From Bog-159 sp049511415 (GTDB taxonomy: Bacteria; Acidobacteriota; Terriglobia; Bryobacterales; Bryobacteraceae): a stretch of 64,000 nucleotides of DNA. The stretch lies in the NCBI GenBank assembly GCA_049511415.1, contig JBEKYC010000034.1, positions 1 through 64,000 of the forward strand, given 5' to 3'. The notes under the pieces are model-generated. The model ran no database searches. It had not been told where the DNA came from and saw nothing but the letters and a program-made list of their open reading frames with translations. Shown here one piece after another: positions 44,367 to 52,406 of this stretch. Made by a program: the position numbers and the translations under genes. The stretch's first letter is position 1; each line of letters starts with the position of its first letter.

Positions 44367-46118
44367 ATGAAATCCACCACTACATCCGCGCACCGCCGCG
44401 CAGCCCGATCTACACGCCGCGCGATTCCCGCGCCGCAACGCCCCGGCGTCGCCGGCCGGCCCTACCTGATCTATGCGGCTCTCTTTGGCGCCGTCCTGGT
44501 GGCATACTGGCCGGCCCTGCGCGGCGGCATGCTCTGGGACGATTCCGCCCACGTCACCAAACCTGCGCTGCAATCACTCCAGGGCCTGTGGCGGATCTGG
44601 TTCTCGCCAGGCACAACCCAGCAATACTATCCGCTGCTCTACAGCGCTTTCTGGGTCGAGCATCAATTTTGGGGTGACGCGGTGCTGGGCTATCATCTCG
44701 CCAACCTCGCGCAACATGCCGTGGCCGCGTGTCTGGTCGTGCTGATTGTGCGGCGTCTGGCGCTGCCCGGAGCCTGGCTTGCCGGTCTGTTATTCGCCCT
44801 GCATCCGGTCTGTGTTGAAGCCGTAGCCTGGATCTCCGAACAAAAGAGCACCCTCTCAGCGGTCTTTTATCTGGCCTCGGCGCTGGTCTACCTGAGCTTC
44901 GATCAGACCCGGCGGCGCTCGTCGTACTTCTGGGCGCTGGGCCTGTTCGTTCTGGCCCTGCTCACCAAGACAGTCACTGCCACGCTTCCCGGGGCTTTGC
45001 TGGTCATCTTCTGGTGGCAGCGCAGGCGGCTCAGTGGGCGGCGCGACGTGCGGCCACTGTTGCCATGGCTGGCGCTGGGCGCGATGGCGGGTATTTTGAC
45101 TGCATGGATGGAGCGCCATTTTGTAGGCGCGCAAGGTCCGGATTACGCGTGGAGTCCGATCCAGCGTATTCTGCTGGCCGGCCGGGCCATTTGCTTCTAT
45201 GCCGCCAAGCTGGTTTGGCCCTTCAACCTGACGTTCAATTATCCACGCTGGAAACTCGACCCGAGCGCACCCTGGCAGTACCTGTATGTCCTGGGGGTCT
45301 TGGCGGCGGCCATCGCTTTTTACTACTTGGCCCAGAAGAAACAAGCACAGCGCGCTCCGCTGGCGGTTCTCCTTCTATTCGCGGGGACCTTGTTCCCGGT
45401 GCTTGGCTTCCTGAACGTCTACCCATTTATATATTCGTTCGTGGCCGATCACTTTCAATATCTGGCCAGCCTGGCAATCCTCGTGCCCGCGGCAGTGGTA
45501 GCCACCCGCGCCATGGCGGGTCTTAGGCCAGCCAGACGGGCCGCGGCCGCCGCGGTGCTGCCGGTCATGCTCGGCGCCCTGACGTTCCACCAAAGCGGCG
45601 ACTACCGCGATGTAGAAACGCTGTATCGCCAGACACTGGCGCGCAATCCGGACAGTTGGATGGCGCACAACAACCTGGGCGTTCTTCTTGCGGATCAGGG
45701 CCGCCTGAACGAAGCCGTTGCCGAGTATAAGGCCGCGCTGCGTTTGAACCCCAACGACGCATCCGCGCACAACAATCTGGCAAACGCAATGATGCAGATG
45801 CCTGGACGCGAAGCGGAGGCCATCGCCGAGTACGTAGCGGGACTGCGTATTCTTCCCAGCATGGCCGAGGCGCACAATAACCTGGCGGTCCTGCTGTCCC
45901 GCACTCCGGGGCAGGCGCCGGCAGCCATCGCCGAATTCGAAACGGCCCTGCGCCTGGCGCCCGATTTCGCGGCAGCGCACAATGACTTTGGCGCCGTTCT
46001 GCTATCCGTTCCAGGGCGCCGCGCCGACGCCATCGCCCAGTTTCGCGCCGCCCTGGCGCTCAGCCCCAACGATCCGCGGTACCAAGGCAACCTTCAACTG
46101 GCTCTGTCGAGGCAATAG
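44367..46118 (+). CDS. TMTC-like membrane glycosyltransferase with TPR repeats
   Basis: A 583-residue protein. A Lys/Arg-rich N-terminus is followed by about nine to ten transmembrane segments with the luminal-type motif GGMLWDDSAHVTK (Asp-Asp as in GT-C enzymes) and YHLANLAQHAVAACLV. The last 150 residues hold four TPRs (AHNNLGVLLADQGRLNEAVAEY, AHNNLANAM). The same domain order is seen in animal TMTC O-mannosyltransferases and in many uncharacterised bacterial proteins. It may glycosylate exported proteins. It is divergent from sdhC and transcribed alone. Confidence 0.82.
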   Translation: MKSTTTSAHRRAARSTRRAIPAPQRPGVAGRPYLIYAALFGAVLVAYWPALRGGMLWDDSAHVTKPALQSLQGLWRIWFSPGTTQQYYPLLYSAFWVEHQFWGDAVLGYHLANLAQHAVAACLVVLIVRRLALPGAWLAGLLFALHPVCVEAVAWISEQKSTLSAVFYLASALVYLSFDQTRRRSSYFWALGLFVLALLTKTVTATLPGALLVIFWWQRRRLSGRRDVRPLLPWLALGAMAGILTAWMERHFVGAQGPDYAWSPIQRILLAGRAICFYAAKLVWPFNLTFNYPRWKLDPSAPWQYLYVLGVLAAAIAFYYLAQKKQAQRAPLAVLLLFAGTLFPVLGFLNVYPFIYSFVADHFQYLASLAILVPAAVVATRAMAGLRPARRAAAAAVLPVMLGALTFHQSGDYRDVETLYRQTLARNPDSWMAHNNLGVLLADQGRLNEAVAEYKAALRLNPNDASAHNNLANAMMQMPGREAEAIAEYVAGLRILPSMAEAHNNLAVLLSRTPGQAPAAIAEFETALRLAPDFAAAHNDFGAVLLSVPGRRADAIAQFRAALALSPNDPRYQGNLQLALSRQ

Positions 46119-46145
46119 ATCCGTCGCGACTGTTTCGCGATCAGA

Positions 46146-47354
46146 CTACAACGCGCGGCGGCGGGGAGCGAAGGAGCGCACTTGCCTGCGGCGCGGAATT
46201 TCGATGACCGGAGCCGGGCTGTGCGCGTCGCGGGCCACATCGGAGGGCACCTGACGGCGCTCCAGGCGGGTGGCCAGGATGCGTTCGATGCGCGCGATTT
46301 CCGACCGCTCGCCGCGCGTGGCGAAGGTCGAAGCTGTTCCGCCGGCGCCCGCGCGTCCCGTACGGCCGACACGGTGGATGAAATCCTCGGGAACTTGCGG
46401 CAGATCGTAGTTCACCACGTGCGCGATGCCTTCCACGTGAATGCCGCGCGCCGCGATGTCGGTGGCCACCAGGACACGATAATAGCCGTCCTGGAAGCCG
46501 CGCAGCGCTTGCGTACGCTGATTCTGGCTGCGGTTGCCGTGGATCGCGGCGGTCTTTACGCCCTCGCCGGAAAGCCGTTTCGCCAGACGATCGGCGCCGT
46601 GCTTGGTGCGGGCGAATACCAGAAACGAACCTTGCTCGTCGCGCAGCATGGCCTGCAGTAGGCCGAGTTTGCGGTCCTGCTCAACTTCGTAAAGGTGCAA
46701 CTCGATCTTGTCGACGGGCTTGGTGGTGGACCCGATTTCGACGCGCACGGCGTTACGCACGTGTGTCTCGACTAGGTGCTTGACGGAGCTTTCGATGGTG
46801 GCGGAGAAAAATAGCGTCTGGCGATCCGCGGGGAGCACAGCCAGGATGCGTTTGATGGTGGGCAGGAAGCCCATGTCCAGCATGCGATCGGCTTCGTCCA
46901 GCACCAGAATGCGGACATTGCCCAGCGCCACCAGCCCGCGGCTGAGAAAATCGTATAGCCGGCCGGGTGTGGCGATGAGAACCTGCGCGCCCTTGCGGAT
47001 CGATTGCAGTTGCGGATTCTCGCCCACGCCGCCAATTACCACGGCGGCGCGCACGGCGCTGCCGGCGGCCATCTTGACGAAAGTCTCGTGGATTTGCATG
47101 GCAAGTTCGCGGGTGGGGCTCAAAATGAGAGCCCGCACGCCGCCGCGCGCGGGTTCCTTGGTCAGAATTTCGAGAATGGGCAGGACAAAAGCGAGCGTCT
47201 TACCGGTGCCGGTCTGCGCCGTGGCAACCACGTCACGCCGCGCCAGCGCCGGCTCGATGCTCATAAGTTGGACGGCCGTCGGCTCCGTAAAGCCGTTCTT
47301 TGTCAGATTGCTCTTCAGCAGAGCAGAAAGGGGGAGTTCAGAGAAACTTTTCAT
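46146..47354 (-). CDS. DEAD-box RNA helicase (RhlE-like)
   Basis: A 402-residue helicase with the usual motifs: Q-motif GFTEPTAVQ, motif I AQTGTGKT, Ia PTRELA, II VLDEADRM, III SAT, IV FARTKHGAD, V ATDIAARGIHV, VI HRVGRTGRAG. A basic tail (RRRQVRSFAPRRR) follows. It unwinds RNA duplexes, for example during ribosome assembly or RNA decay in the cold. A TATACT -10 on the minus strand at 47442-47437 could start its transcript about 75 bases before the ATG. Confidence 0.93.
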   Translation of the reverse strand: MKSFSELPLSALLKSNLTKNGFTEPTAVQLMSIEPALARRDVVATAQTGTGKTLAFVLPILEILTKEPARGGVRALILSPTRELAMQIHETFVKMAAGSAVRAAVVIGGVGENPQLQSIRKGAQVLIATPGRLYDFLSRGLVALGNVRILVLDEADRMLDMGFLPTIKRILAVLPADRQTLFFSATIESSVKHLVETHVRNAVRVEIGSTTKPVDKIELHLYEVEQDRKLGLLQAMLRDEQGSFLVFARTKHGADRLAKRLSGEGVKTAAIHGNRSQNQRTQALRGFQDGYYRVLVATDIAARGIHVEGIAHVVNYDLPQVPEDFIHRVGRTGRAGAGGTASTFATRGERSEIARIERILATRLERRQVPSDVARDAHSPAPVIEIPRRRQVRSFAPRRRAL

Positions 47355-47650
47355 TTTTAGTTTTTGCGGAGAAGAGCCGACGAGCCGACTACCTAACGGA
47401 GGGAGAGGGGTTGTGGATCAATTTCCAGTAGATCTCAGTATAGCGCACTTGGCGGCGTACTTTTTGGCGCCGTGCCGATGGCGCGGCGGATTCCGTTTTG
47501 ACGGGTAGTTTGTGCGTGCCGTCACCCAAGGCCATAAACGAGCTTTGGAACGGATGACCATCCACTTTGCCGGCTTATGACACAAGTCCAACCGCCTCTG
47601 GCCGGGCTTTTTTGCAACCTGGCCGTGAATGAGGCAGGCAACATTCCGGT

Positions 47651-47888
47651 TTAACTGCCGGCCGAGGCCGCATGTGTCTCCGCAGTGGTCGGATCAATCA
47701 GGCTGGTCACTTCGCTGACTCGATCGGCTGGAAAGCCGCCGCGGCCCGCGTGCTCGCGAACAGTTTCTTCGTCCGGCGCGATATAGACGCAGCACGCCGC
47801 ACGATTTCTGTGAGATGCTCTGGAATTCTTCGGCTGGCAGACTGCCGACGCCAGGAATATTCCGCTCGATGACAAACTTGGGCAGGGC
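47651..47888 (-). pseudogene. DUF4242 (SCO4226-like) gene with internal deletion
   Basis: The minus strand first reads ALPKFVIERNIPGVGSLPAE and EFQSISQKSCGVL in one frame, the start of DUF4242 ferredoxin-like proteins. It then jumps to another frame reading CVYIAPDEETVREHAGRGGF and PADRVSEVTSLIDPTTAE, the family's C-terminal part. The middle segment (about 20-25 residues, normally ending DKIYC) is missing. The gene is thus a deletion-frameshift remnant. The small family binds metal in Streptomyces. The upstream gap 47355-47650 holds no gene. Confidence 0.55.
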
Positions 47889-47927
47889 GACGATTGTACA
47901 TCGCGGGCGACTGGGCCGCCAAGCAAG

Positions 47928-48533
47928 TCACTCAGTCCGGTCAGAACCCTCGACGCCGTAAAGTTCGAAGGCTAACTGCACGCCGTTCGTCTCCCATCCG
48001 GAATTCGACCCAAACGCGCCATCCACAATGGTCGATTGCTGCGAAATCAGCGTGCTATTGGGCGCCGTAATTGCCCAGGAAAAGCCGGTAAATGAGTCAT
48101 CGCTCAATGGTCCGTTGTGCAGCACCAGCCAGTAGGTGCCGGGGGGCAGCGCCGAAGGTGTCTCCAGGCGAAGATCATAAACATACCGATAGGGCGCGAG
48201 CGGGTTGGGACCCAGCCCGAGATAAGTTCCAGCGGCGGCGCTGTTGCCGGCAAAGCCGGGCACCTGGACGCCGGGAATTCCATTTTTGTTGGTGTAGATC
48301 CACCAGGAGATGGAGCCATTGTAAGAAGACTGGCTCTGCTCGATCGCCCAGAAGCGCAGCGAAGTCAGTCTGGTTGGAGCGGTGACGGTGAAGTCATCCG
48401 CCAGGACTCGGAGGCCATCTTCAAAACCGTTGATGAAGTCCGCCGGCCCGTTGTTATATACATACGAAGCGGCGTCGAGCGGCGCGCAGCACGCGATCAC
48501 CACTGACGCCAGGCACAGGGATACTGGCCGCAT
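47928..48533 (-). CDS. Secreted hypothetical protein, beta-rich
   Basis: A 201-residue protein with a signal peptide (PVSLCLASVVIACCAPLDA). The body is beta-rich: YVYNNGPADFINGFEDGLRV, LADDFTVTAPTRLTSLRFWA, and GTYWLVLHNGPLSDDSFTGF. This style matches secreted proteins of acidobacteria and planctomycetes that often end in a PEP-CTERM anchor, but here no PEP motif is present. The start at 48533 was chosen because the signal peptide begins there. Function unknown. Confidence 0.7.
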   Translation of the reverse strand: MRPVSLCLASVVIACCAPLDAASYVYNNGPADFINGFEDGLRVLADDFTVTAPTRLTSLRFWAIEQSQSSYNGSISWWIYTNKNGIPGVQVPGFAGNSAAAGTYLGLGPNPLAPYRYVYDLRLETPSALPPGTYWLVLHNGPLSDDSFTGFSWAITAPNSTLISQQSTIVDGAFGSNSGWETNGVQLAFELYGVEGSDRTE

Positions 48534-48594
48534 GCGGCGATTGTAGCAGCCTGCGAGATTGTTTGGCCCGCCCGCACCGCCGGCGGTTGTCTGA

Positions 48595-49071
48595 TTACTG
48601 CTTTTCCAAAACAATGGTAATGTCGAAGCCGCCCTGGGGCGTCTCCACATGATTGCCGATGGTCAGCGTCTGCCCATCCGCGGAGAGCATCCATCGCTCT
48701 TTCTGTGAGATTGCCATCCCCTGCACTTCGCGCCGGCTTTCAATCAACAGCGCGTCGCCATCCCATCGCGCGCTGCCGTTGAACTCCTGCCCGCGGATGA
48801 TATTCTTGCACGGCGCGCCATCCGTAGTGTAGGCCAGGTCCGTCACGATCTCGCGATCCTGGCCAAACTGAGTCGTCTTGATCTTCAAATGCGTGTCGCG
48901 TTGGACGATCTTGCGCGCCATCCTCTCCGGCTGCGGCAGCGGAGCGAAATTACTCTTTTGCGGGTTCATCTTCCATTCGCCGCTGAAGTTCGGTTCGGCG
49001 CATACCTGGTTGACCGCACCCCAAAGCAGGGCCAGCGGCAATGCCCGGAGAGCGAGTGTTTTGATCTGCAT
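48595..49071 (-). CDS. Secreted lipocalin-like hypothetical protein
   Basis: A 158-residue protein with a signal peptide (about 1-25, ending VCA) and a body starting PNFSGEWKMNPQKSNF, then beta strands (KIKTTQFGQDREIVTDLAY; SARWDGDALLIESRREVQG; WMLSADGQTLTI). It has the same order as the product of 29881-30327. The ATG at 49071 has AAGGAG just upstream. The frame continues far upstream but is antisense there. Small exported proteins of this kind have no known activity. Confidence 0.72.
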   Translation of the reverse strand: MQIKTLALRALPLALLWGAVNQVCAEPNFSGEWKMNPQKSNFAPLPQPERMARKIVQRDTHLKIKTTQFGQDREIVTDLAYTTDGAPCKNIIRGQEFNGSARWDGDALLIESRREVQGMAISQKERWMLSADGQTLTIGNHVETPQGGFDITIVLEKQ

Positions 49072-49109
49072 TCTGATGCTCCTTAAAACTGATTCTTCAT
49101 CCAATACAT

Positions 49110-50225
49110 TCAGCGGGCGCCCAACACAATATTGCCCGCGGGCCGGGAGTCGCCGTCCGCCGCGCTTACGTCCAGGCACTGTCCGGAGATGACGCGGCCG
49201 GCGGTGACGTCGAGGCACTGAAACGGCCCGTTTTTTCCGAGTTCTTGCCGCCCGGCCTGAAAACGGACGTGCTGCCGATCCCAATTCTCCCCCGTCTCCG
49301 CCAGAAGATTGTACAGCCCCGGAGCGATATGCCGGATGCAGGCCTTGTTTTTCGCCTGAATGTAGACCACTCTTACCGGCGCTGCCGTGTCCGCCGTAAC
49401 TAGCGTGGCCACGGCATCCTGGTTGGCCTGATTGGAAATCCACAACTGGCTTCCGCCCGACATCGGCGACCGCAGCAATTCGGTTCCGTTCAGCGGCGTC
49501 CCCGGCGCAACCGCTCGCGCCTGTTCACCCGGCGCCGCATCGTGACTTGGGGCGGGGCCGTTCGCCGCCGGCGCGGATCGCTCGGACGGTTGCTCTCCGA
49601 TCTTCGGGATCGACTTCCAGAGGTCCGCAACTTCGCCGCGCGCCCAGTGCGAGAGCTCTGCCGCCGCGGCTTGCCGGTCGCCCCTCGGACTGACAAAATC
49701 CGAGGGCGACAGGATCGCAGGTCTGGTCTGGCCGTTCTGTGTAATCACGGACTCCAGCGTGGGCACTCGCAGCTTGCTGAACAGCAGGCCGCCGACGGCC
49801 AGCGGCGCCAGAACCAAGCACAGCCAAGCAACCTTGATCGGCCAACGATAAAACAGATTCCACGCTAACCGGGCGCCGCCGCGGGCGCGCGGACGGCCGT
49901 TGCCGGCTGGTCCGGGTTCGGTCGGCTTCGGCCGAGGCGCGGGCGGGGACTCCTCCTGGCGCGCTTCAAAAAGATGCGCATTCTTCAGCGCCAGGTAAGC
50001 ATCGTTGATGCTCTGCAGGTGCTGCTGGGCTCTGCGCTGCAATTCCGGATCGGACTGAAATCGATCCGGGTGCCAAACCCGTACCAGGTCTCTGTAAGCC
50101 TGCCGGATCACCTCCCATGTAGCATCCGGATCTACACCTAATACGCGACAGTAATCGGCACGAGACATCTTGGCGCCGAGTGGATTGGTCCGGGTATAAG
50201 GTGGCTCGTATGCAGTCGATGACAT
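49110..50225 (-). CDS. J-domain membrane protein
   Basis: A 371-residue protein. An N-terminal DnaJ-like domain (about 22-85) has YCRVLGVDP, YRDLVRVWHPDRF (with the HPD that stimulates DnaK ATPase) and the final helix. A proline-rich linker, one transmembrane segment (VAWLCLVLAPLAVGGLLFS, about 132-150) and a periplasmic beta-rich domain (about 240-340, PVRVVYIQAKNKACIRHIAP) follow. It could recruit DnaK to the inner membrane. The first 20 residues are an extra polar tail. No partner gene is next to it. Confidence 0.82.
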   Translation of the reverse strand: MSSTAYEPPYTRTNPLGAKMSRADYCRVLGVDPDATWEVIRQAYRDLVRVWHPDRFQSDPELQRRAQQHLQSINDAYLALKNAHLFEARQEESPPAPRPKPTEPGPAGNGRPRARGGARLAWNLFYRWPIKVAWLCLVLAPLAVGGLLFSKLRVPTLESVITQNGQTRPAILSPSDFVSPRGDRQAAAAELSHWARGEVADLWKSIPKIGEQPSERSAPAANGPAPSHDAAPGEQARAVAPGTPLNGTELLRSPMSGGSQLWISNQANQDAVATLVTADTAAPVRVVYIQAKNKACIRHIAPGLYNLLAETGENWDRQHVRFQAGRQELGKNGPFQCLDVTAGRVISGQCLDVSAADGDSRPAGNIVLGAR

Positions 50226-50428
50226 GAAACTTCCACCGCGGGCAGCCTTCGGCCCGATTTCACGTTAACAGTCTGGCATGAATCTACGACGAAGTAAGTG
50301 TTATCCGAGGATAGCAACGGGCGGTAACGCTTAGAACGATTACCCGGCGTTGAGTGTCAGCGGCGCCACTACCTGCGAATACTGCAACTTGGCGGCAGCG
50401 GGAAGCGATAACGGGGTAGCATTTTAGG

Positions 50429-51151
50429 GTGACCTTGCGAAAACGGATCGTCCCAGCCCTGCTTCTCGCCATTACTGCCGCCCCCCAGAACCGTCCGGGG
50501 ATTTTCCGCATCCAGCCTGTGCGGCCTGTTGCCGAGCTGCGCGCCGAAGCGCTGGCCGCACGGCCGCCTGCTGAATCGGGTTCGTTTCGTCCGTCCGATC
50601 TGGTTGACGTGGCGGTGCTGGATGCCCGCATCAAGCTCGATATCCGCTACGCCACTGCGGACAATTTCCTGAGCACACCGGTGTACACCGCGCCGCGCGC
50701 CTTTCTGCAGCGGCCCGCGGCCGAAGCGATGCTGCGCGCGCATCGCGAGCTGATGAAGCAGGGCTACGGCCTGCTGATCTTCGACGCTTACCGGCCTTGG
50801 TATGTCACCAAAATCTTTTGGGACGCCACGCCGCCGGACAAGCATGAATTTGTCGCCGACCCGGCGGATGGATCGCGCCATAACCGCGGATGCGCGGTGG
50901 ACCTCTCCCTGTACGATCTGAAGACCGGGCGGGAAATCGAGATGACCGGCGGCTACGACGAAATGTCCCCGCGGTCGTATCCGGATTACGCGGGCGGCAC
51001 CCAGGAGCAGCGCACCCACCGGCAAGTGTTGCGCCGCGCGATGGAGCAGCAGGGATTCACCGTGTATCCATCCGAATGGTGGCACTACGACTACCGGGAT
51101 TGGAAGGCTTACGCGATCGGGAATATTCCGTTCGAACAGATCGGCCGTTGA
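50429..51151 (+). CDS. D-alanyl-D-alanine dipeptidase (VanX/DdpX, M15D family)
   Basis: A 240-residue zinc peptidase. The zinc site is S-R-H151-N-R-G-C-A-V-D158 with E216-x-x-H219 in SEWWHYDYR, and Arg122 in DAYRP positions the substrate. It cleaves the D-Ala-D-Ala dipeptide; in many bacteria this serves peptidoglycan recycling, and in VanX it supports glycopeptide resistance. There is no vanH, vanA or vanR/S homologue in this window, so recycling is the likelier role. A signal-like N-terminus (RIVPALLLAITAA) suggests export; start is GTG 50429. Confidence 0.88.
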   Translation: MTLRKRIVPALLLAITAAPQNRPGIFRIQPVRPVAELRAEALAARPPAESGSFRPSDLVDVAVLDARIKLDIRYATADNFLSTPVYTAPRAFLQRPAAEAMLRAHRELMKQGYGLLIFDAYRPWYVTKIFWDATPPDKHEFVADPADGSRHNRGCAVDLSLYDLKTGREIEMTGGYDEMSPRSYPDYAGGTQEQRTHRQVLRRAMEQQGFTVYPSEWWHYDYRDWKAYAIGNIPFEQIGR

Positions 51152-51506
51152 GGCTGCGCAGGCTTCAGTGCAAGCGCTCAAACCCAGCTCGCGGAATTGC
51201 TTCTCATGTCCGTGACCTGAGCCGCGGGAGGCAGACGGCCCGAACTGAACGTAATGTCTCCGACGAGAATATCCCGGCGCGCACTCAGGCAACGGCGGCG
51301 CAAGCCATGCCCAATAGGAACGGCGCCGCTCATGAGCCATGCCAGCCGGCTGCAGCCCTGAAATGCCGTTACTCGTCCGGCAAGGTCAGGGCGATCATGG
51401 ATTATTTTGGCCCGCCGGCCGCCCTGGGTAAACATTTGGCGACGGCGCGAAGAAACCGGTTCCTGGCGGTGGTGCGAGCGACGCCACCCGCGGAGGGGCT
51501 GCCGGG
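51152..51506. other. Gene-free stretch
   Basis: No open frame of coding character, RNA gene or repeat was recognised between the dipeptidase and the small membrane protein gene. Confidence 0.4.
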
Positions 51507-51728
51507 TCACTTGCCGGCGGGCAGAGCGTCGCGGATTGATCCGAGCGCCGGAACCGAGCCTGACTTCGTCGGATGAATCCGGCTCGCCACTTGCTCGCGA
51601 GCCGGCGCTGCCGCGTGCGCAGGCGGACCTGCCGCCTTGTGTTTGGTGTAAAAGAATAGAACCGTGACGGCCAGGGCCTTAAGGCCTCCGAGGCCGAGTA
51701 ACCATCGAAAACGGCGCCAGACAAGCAT
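51507..51728 (-). CDS. Small membrane-anchored hypothetical protein
   Basis: A 73-residue frame with a basic N-terminus (LVWRRFRWLL), one hydrophobic segment (LGLGGLKALAVTVLFFYT, about 10-28) and an Ala/Pro-rich soluble tail. GCGAGGAA lies before the ATG at 51728. The frame is open further upstream to 51869 without signs of coding. It resembles single-pass small proteins, but the lack of a homologue known to me keeps confidence low. Confidence 0.4.
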   Translation of the reverse strand: MLVWRRFRWLLGLGGLKALAVTVLFFYTKHKAAGPPAHAAAPAREQVASRIHPTKSGSVPALGSIRDALPAGK

Positions 51729-52406
51729 ATTGTATTCCTCGCTTCCCTGCTGTTGAGTGATCCGTGCCCGGCAAACATTACGCAAGAATCTTCCGCTCAC
51801 TGGCAAAAATGTGCCTGTTCGGGCATTCCAAAACAAAAAACTGAAGTTGGGGATGTAACAGGTTCGCATACTCCTTCAACAACAGCCAAGGGTTTCCGTC
51901 CGAAACTCAGCATCATACGGAGCAGGGAAAAATGTCTGACATCGAAAGACACCAATGAGTGGGCCGGCGCCGCACCGGTTCCAGCAGGGGCCGATCAGTA
52001 CGGCGTTGCAACTTGGTTGGCGTCCGTGGCTGGTGGACTTCCAGCGACGGCCTGTGGCTCCGGAGGTAAACAATAACTGCGGATGCGGGTCTCCACTGCC
52101 GGCGTTGGGAGCGGGATCGAGAACATTCCGTTTCTGGGAATTGCAAACCCGGCGCAGGCCACCCGACTGGCCCCGCCAACGCCTTAGTCCAATCGGCGGC
52201 CCACGACTTTCAGGATCGAGTGGGTGCGCGCTCCGGGGTTCCCGATATTCCCGAAGCCGCCTAAGCCGTCAGACCCGCCCATTTTGACTATCGAACCGTT
52301 TTGGCCGCCGCCGACTTTCCTGCAACCGTGCGGAGTCGGCCCGAGACTATAGTCAAAAGGAATTGGTGCTGAATCGGCAAGAGCCAGAAACTCGGGCGGC
52401 CAACGT
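51729..52406. other. Long gene-free stretch downstream of the permease gene
   Basis: Several short frames exist on both strands, but none has a start, a ribosome binding site and a recognisable product. A Gly-rich minus frame (about 52290-52190, MGGSDGLGGFGNIGNPGA) may be the tail of a lost gene. No hairpin with a T-run follows the permease stop. Confidence 0.4.

Noticed and set aside
43508..44380. Long N-terminal extension of sdhA
   Set aside because: The extension reads through sdhC in a different frame; family sequence starts at 43507.
50429..51151. Glycopeptide resistance island suggested by a VanX-type gene
   Set aside because: No vanH, vanA or two-component genes nearby; solitary M15D dipeptidases are common in peptidoglycan recycling.
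51955..52287. 110-codon plus-strand frame in the gap after the permease
   Set aside because: Arg/Ser/Pro-rich shadow-like composition, no ribosome binding site, no family.
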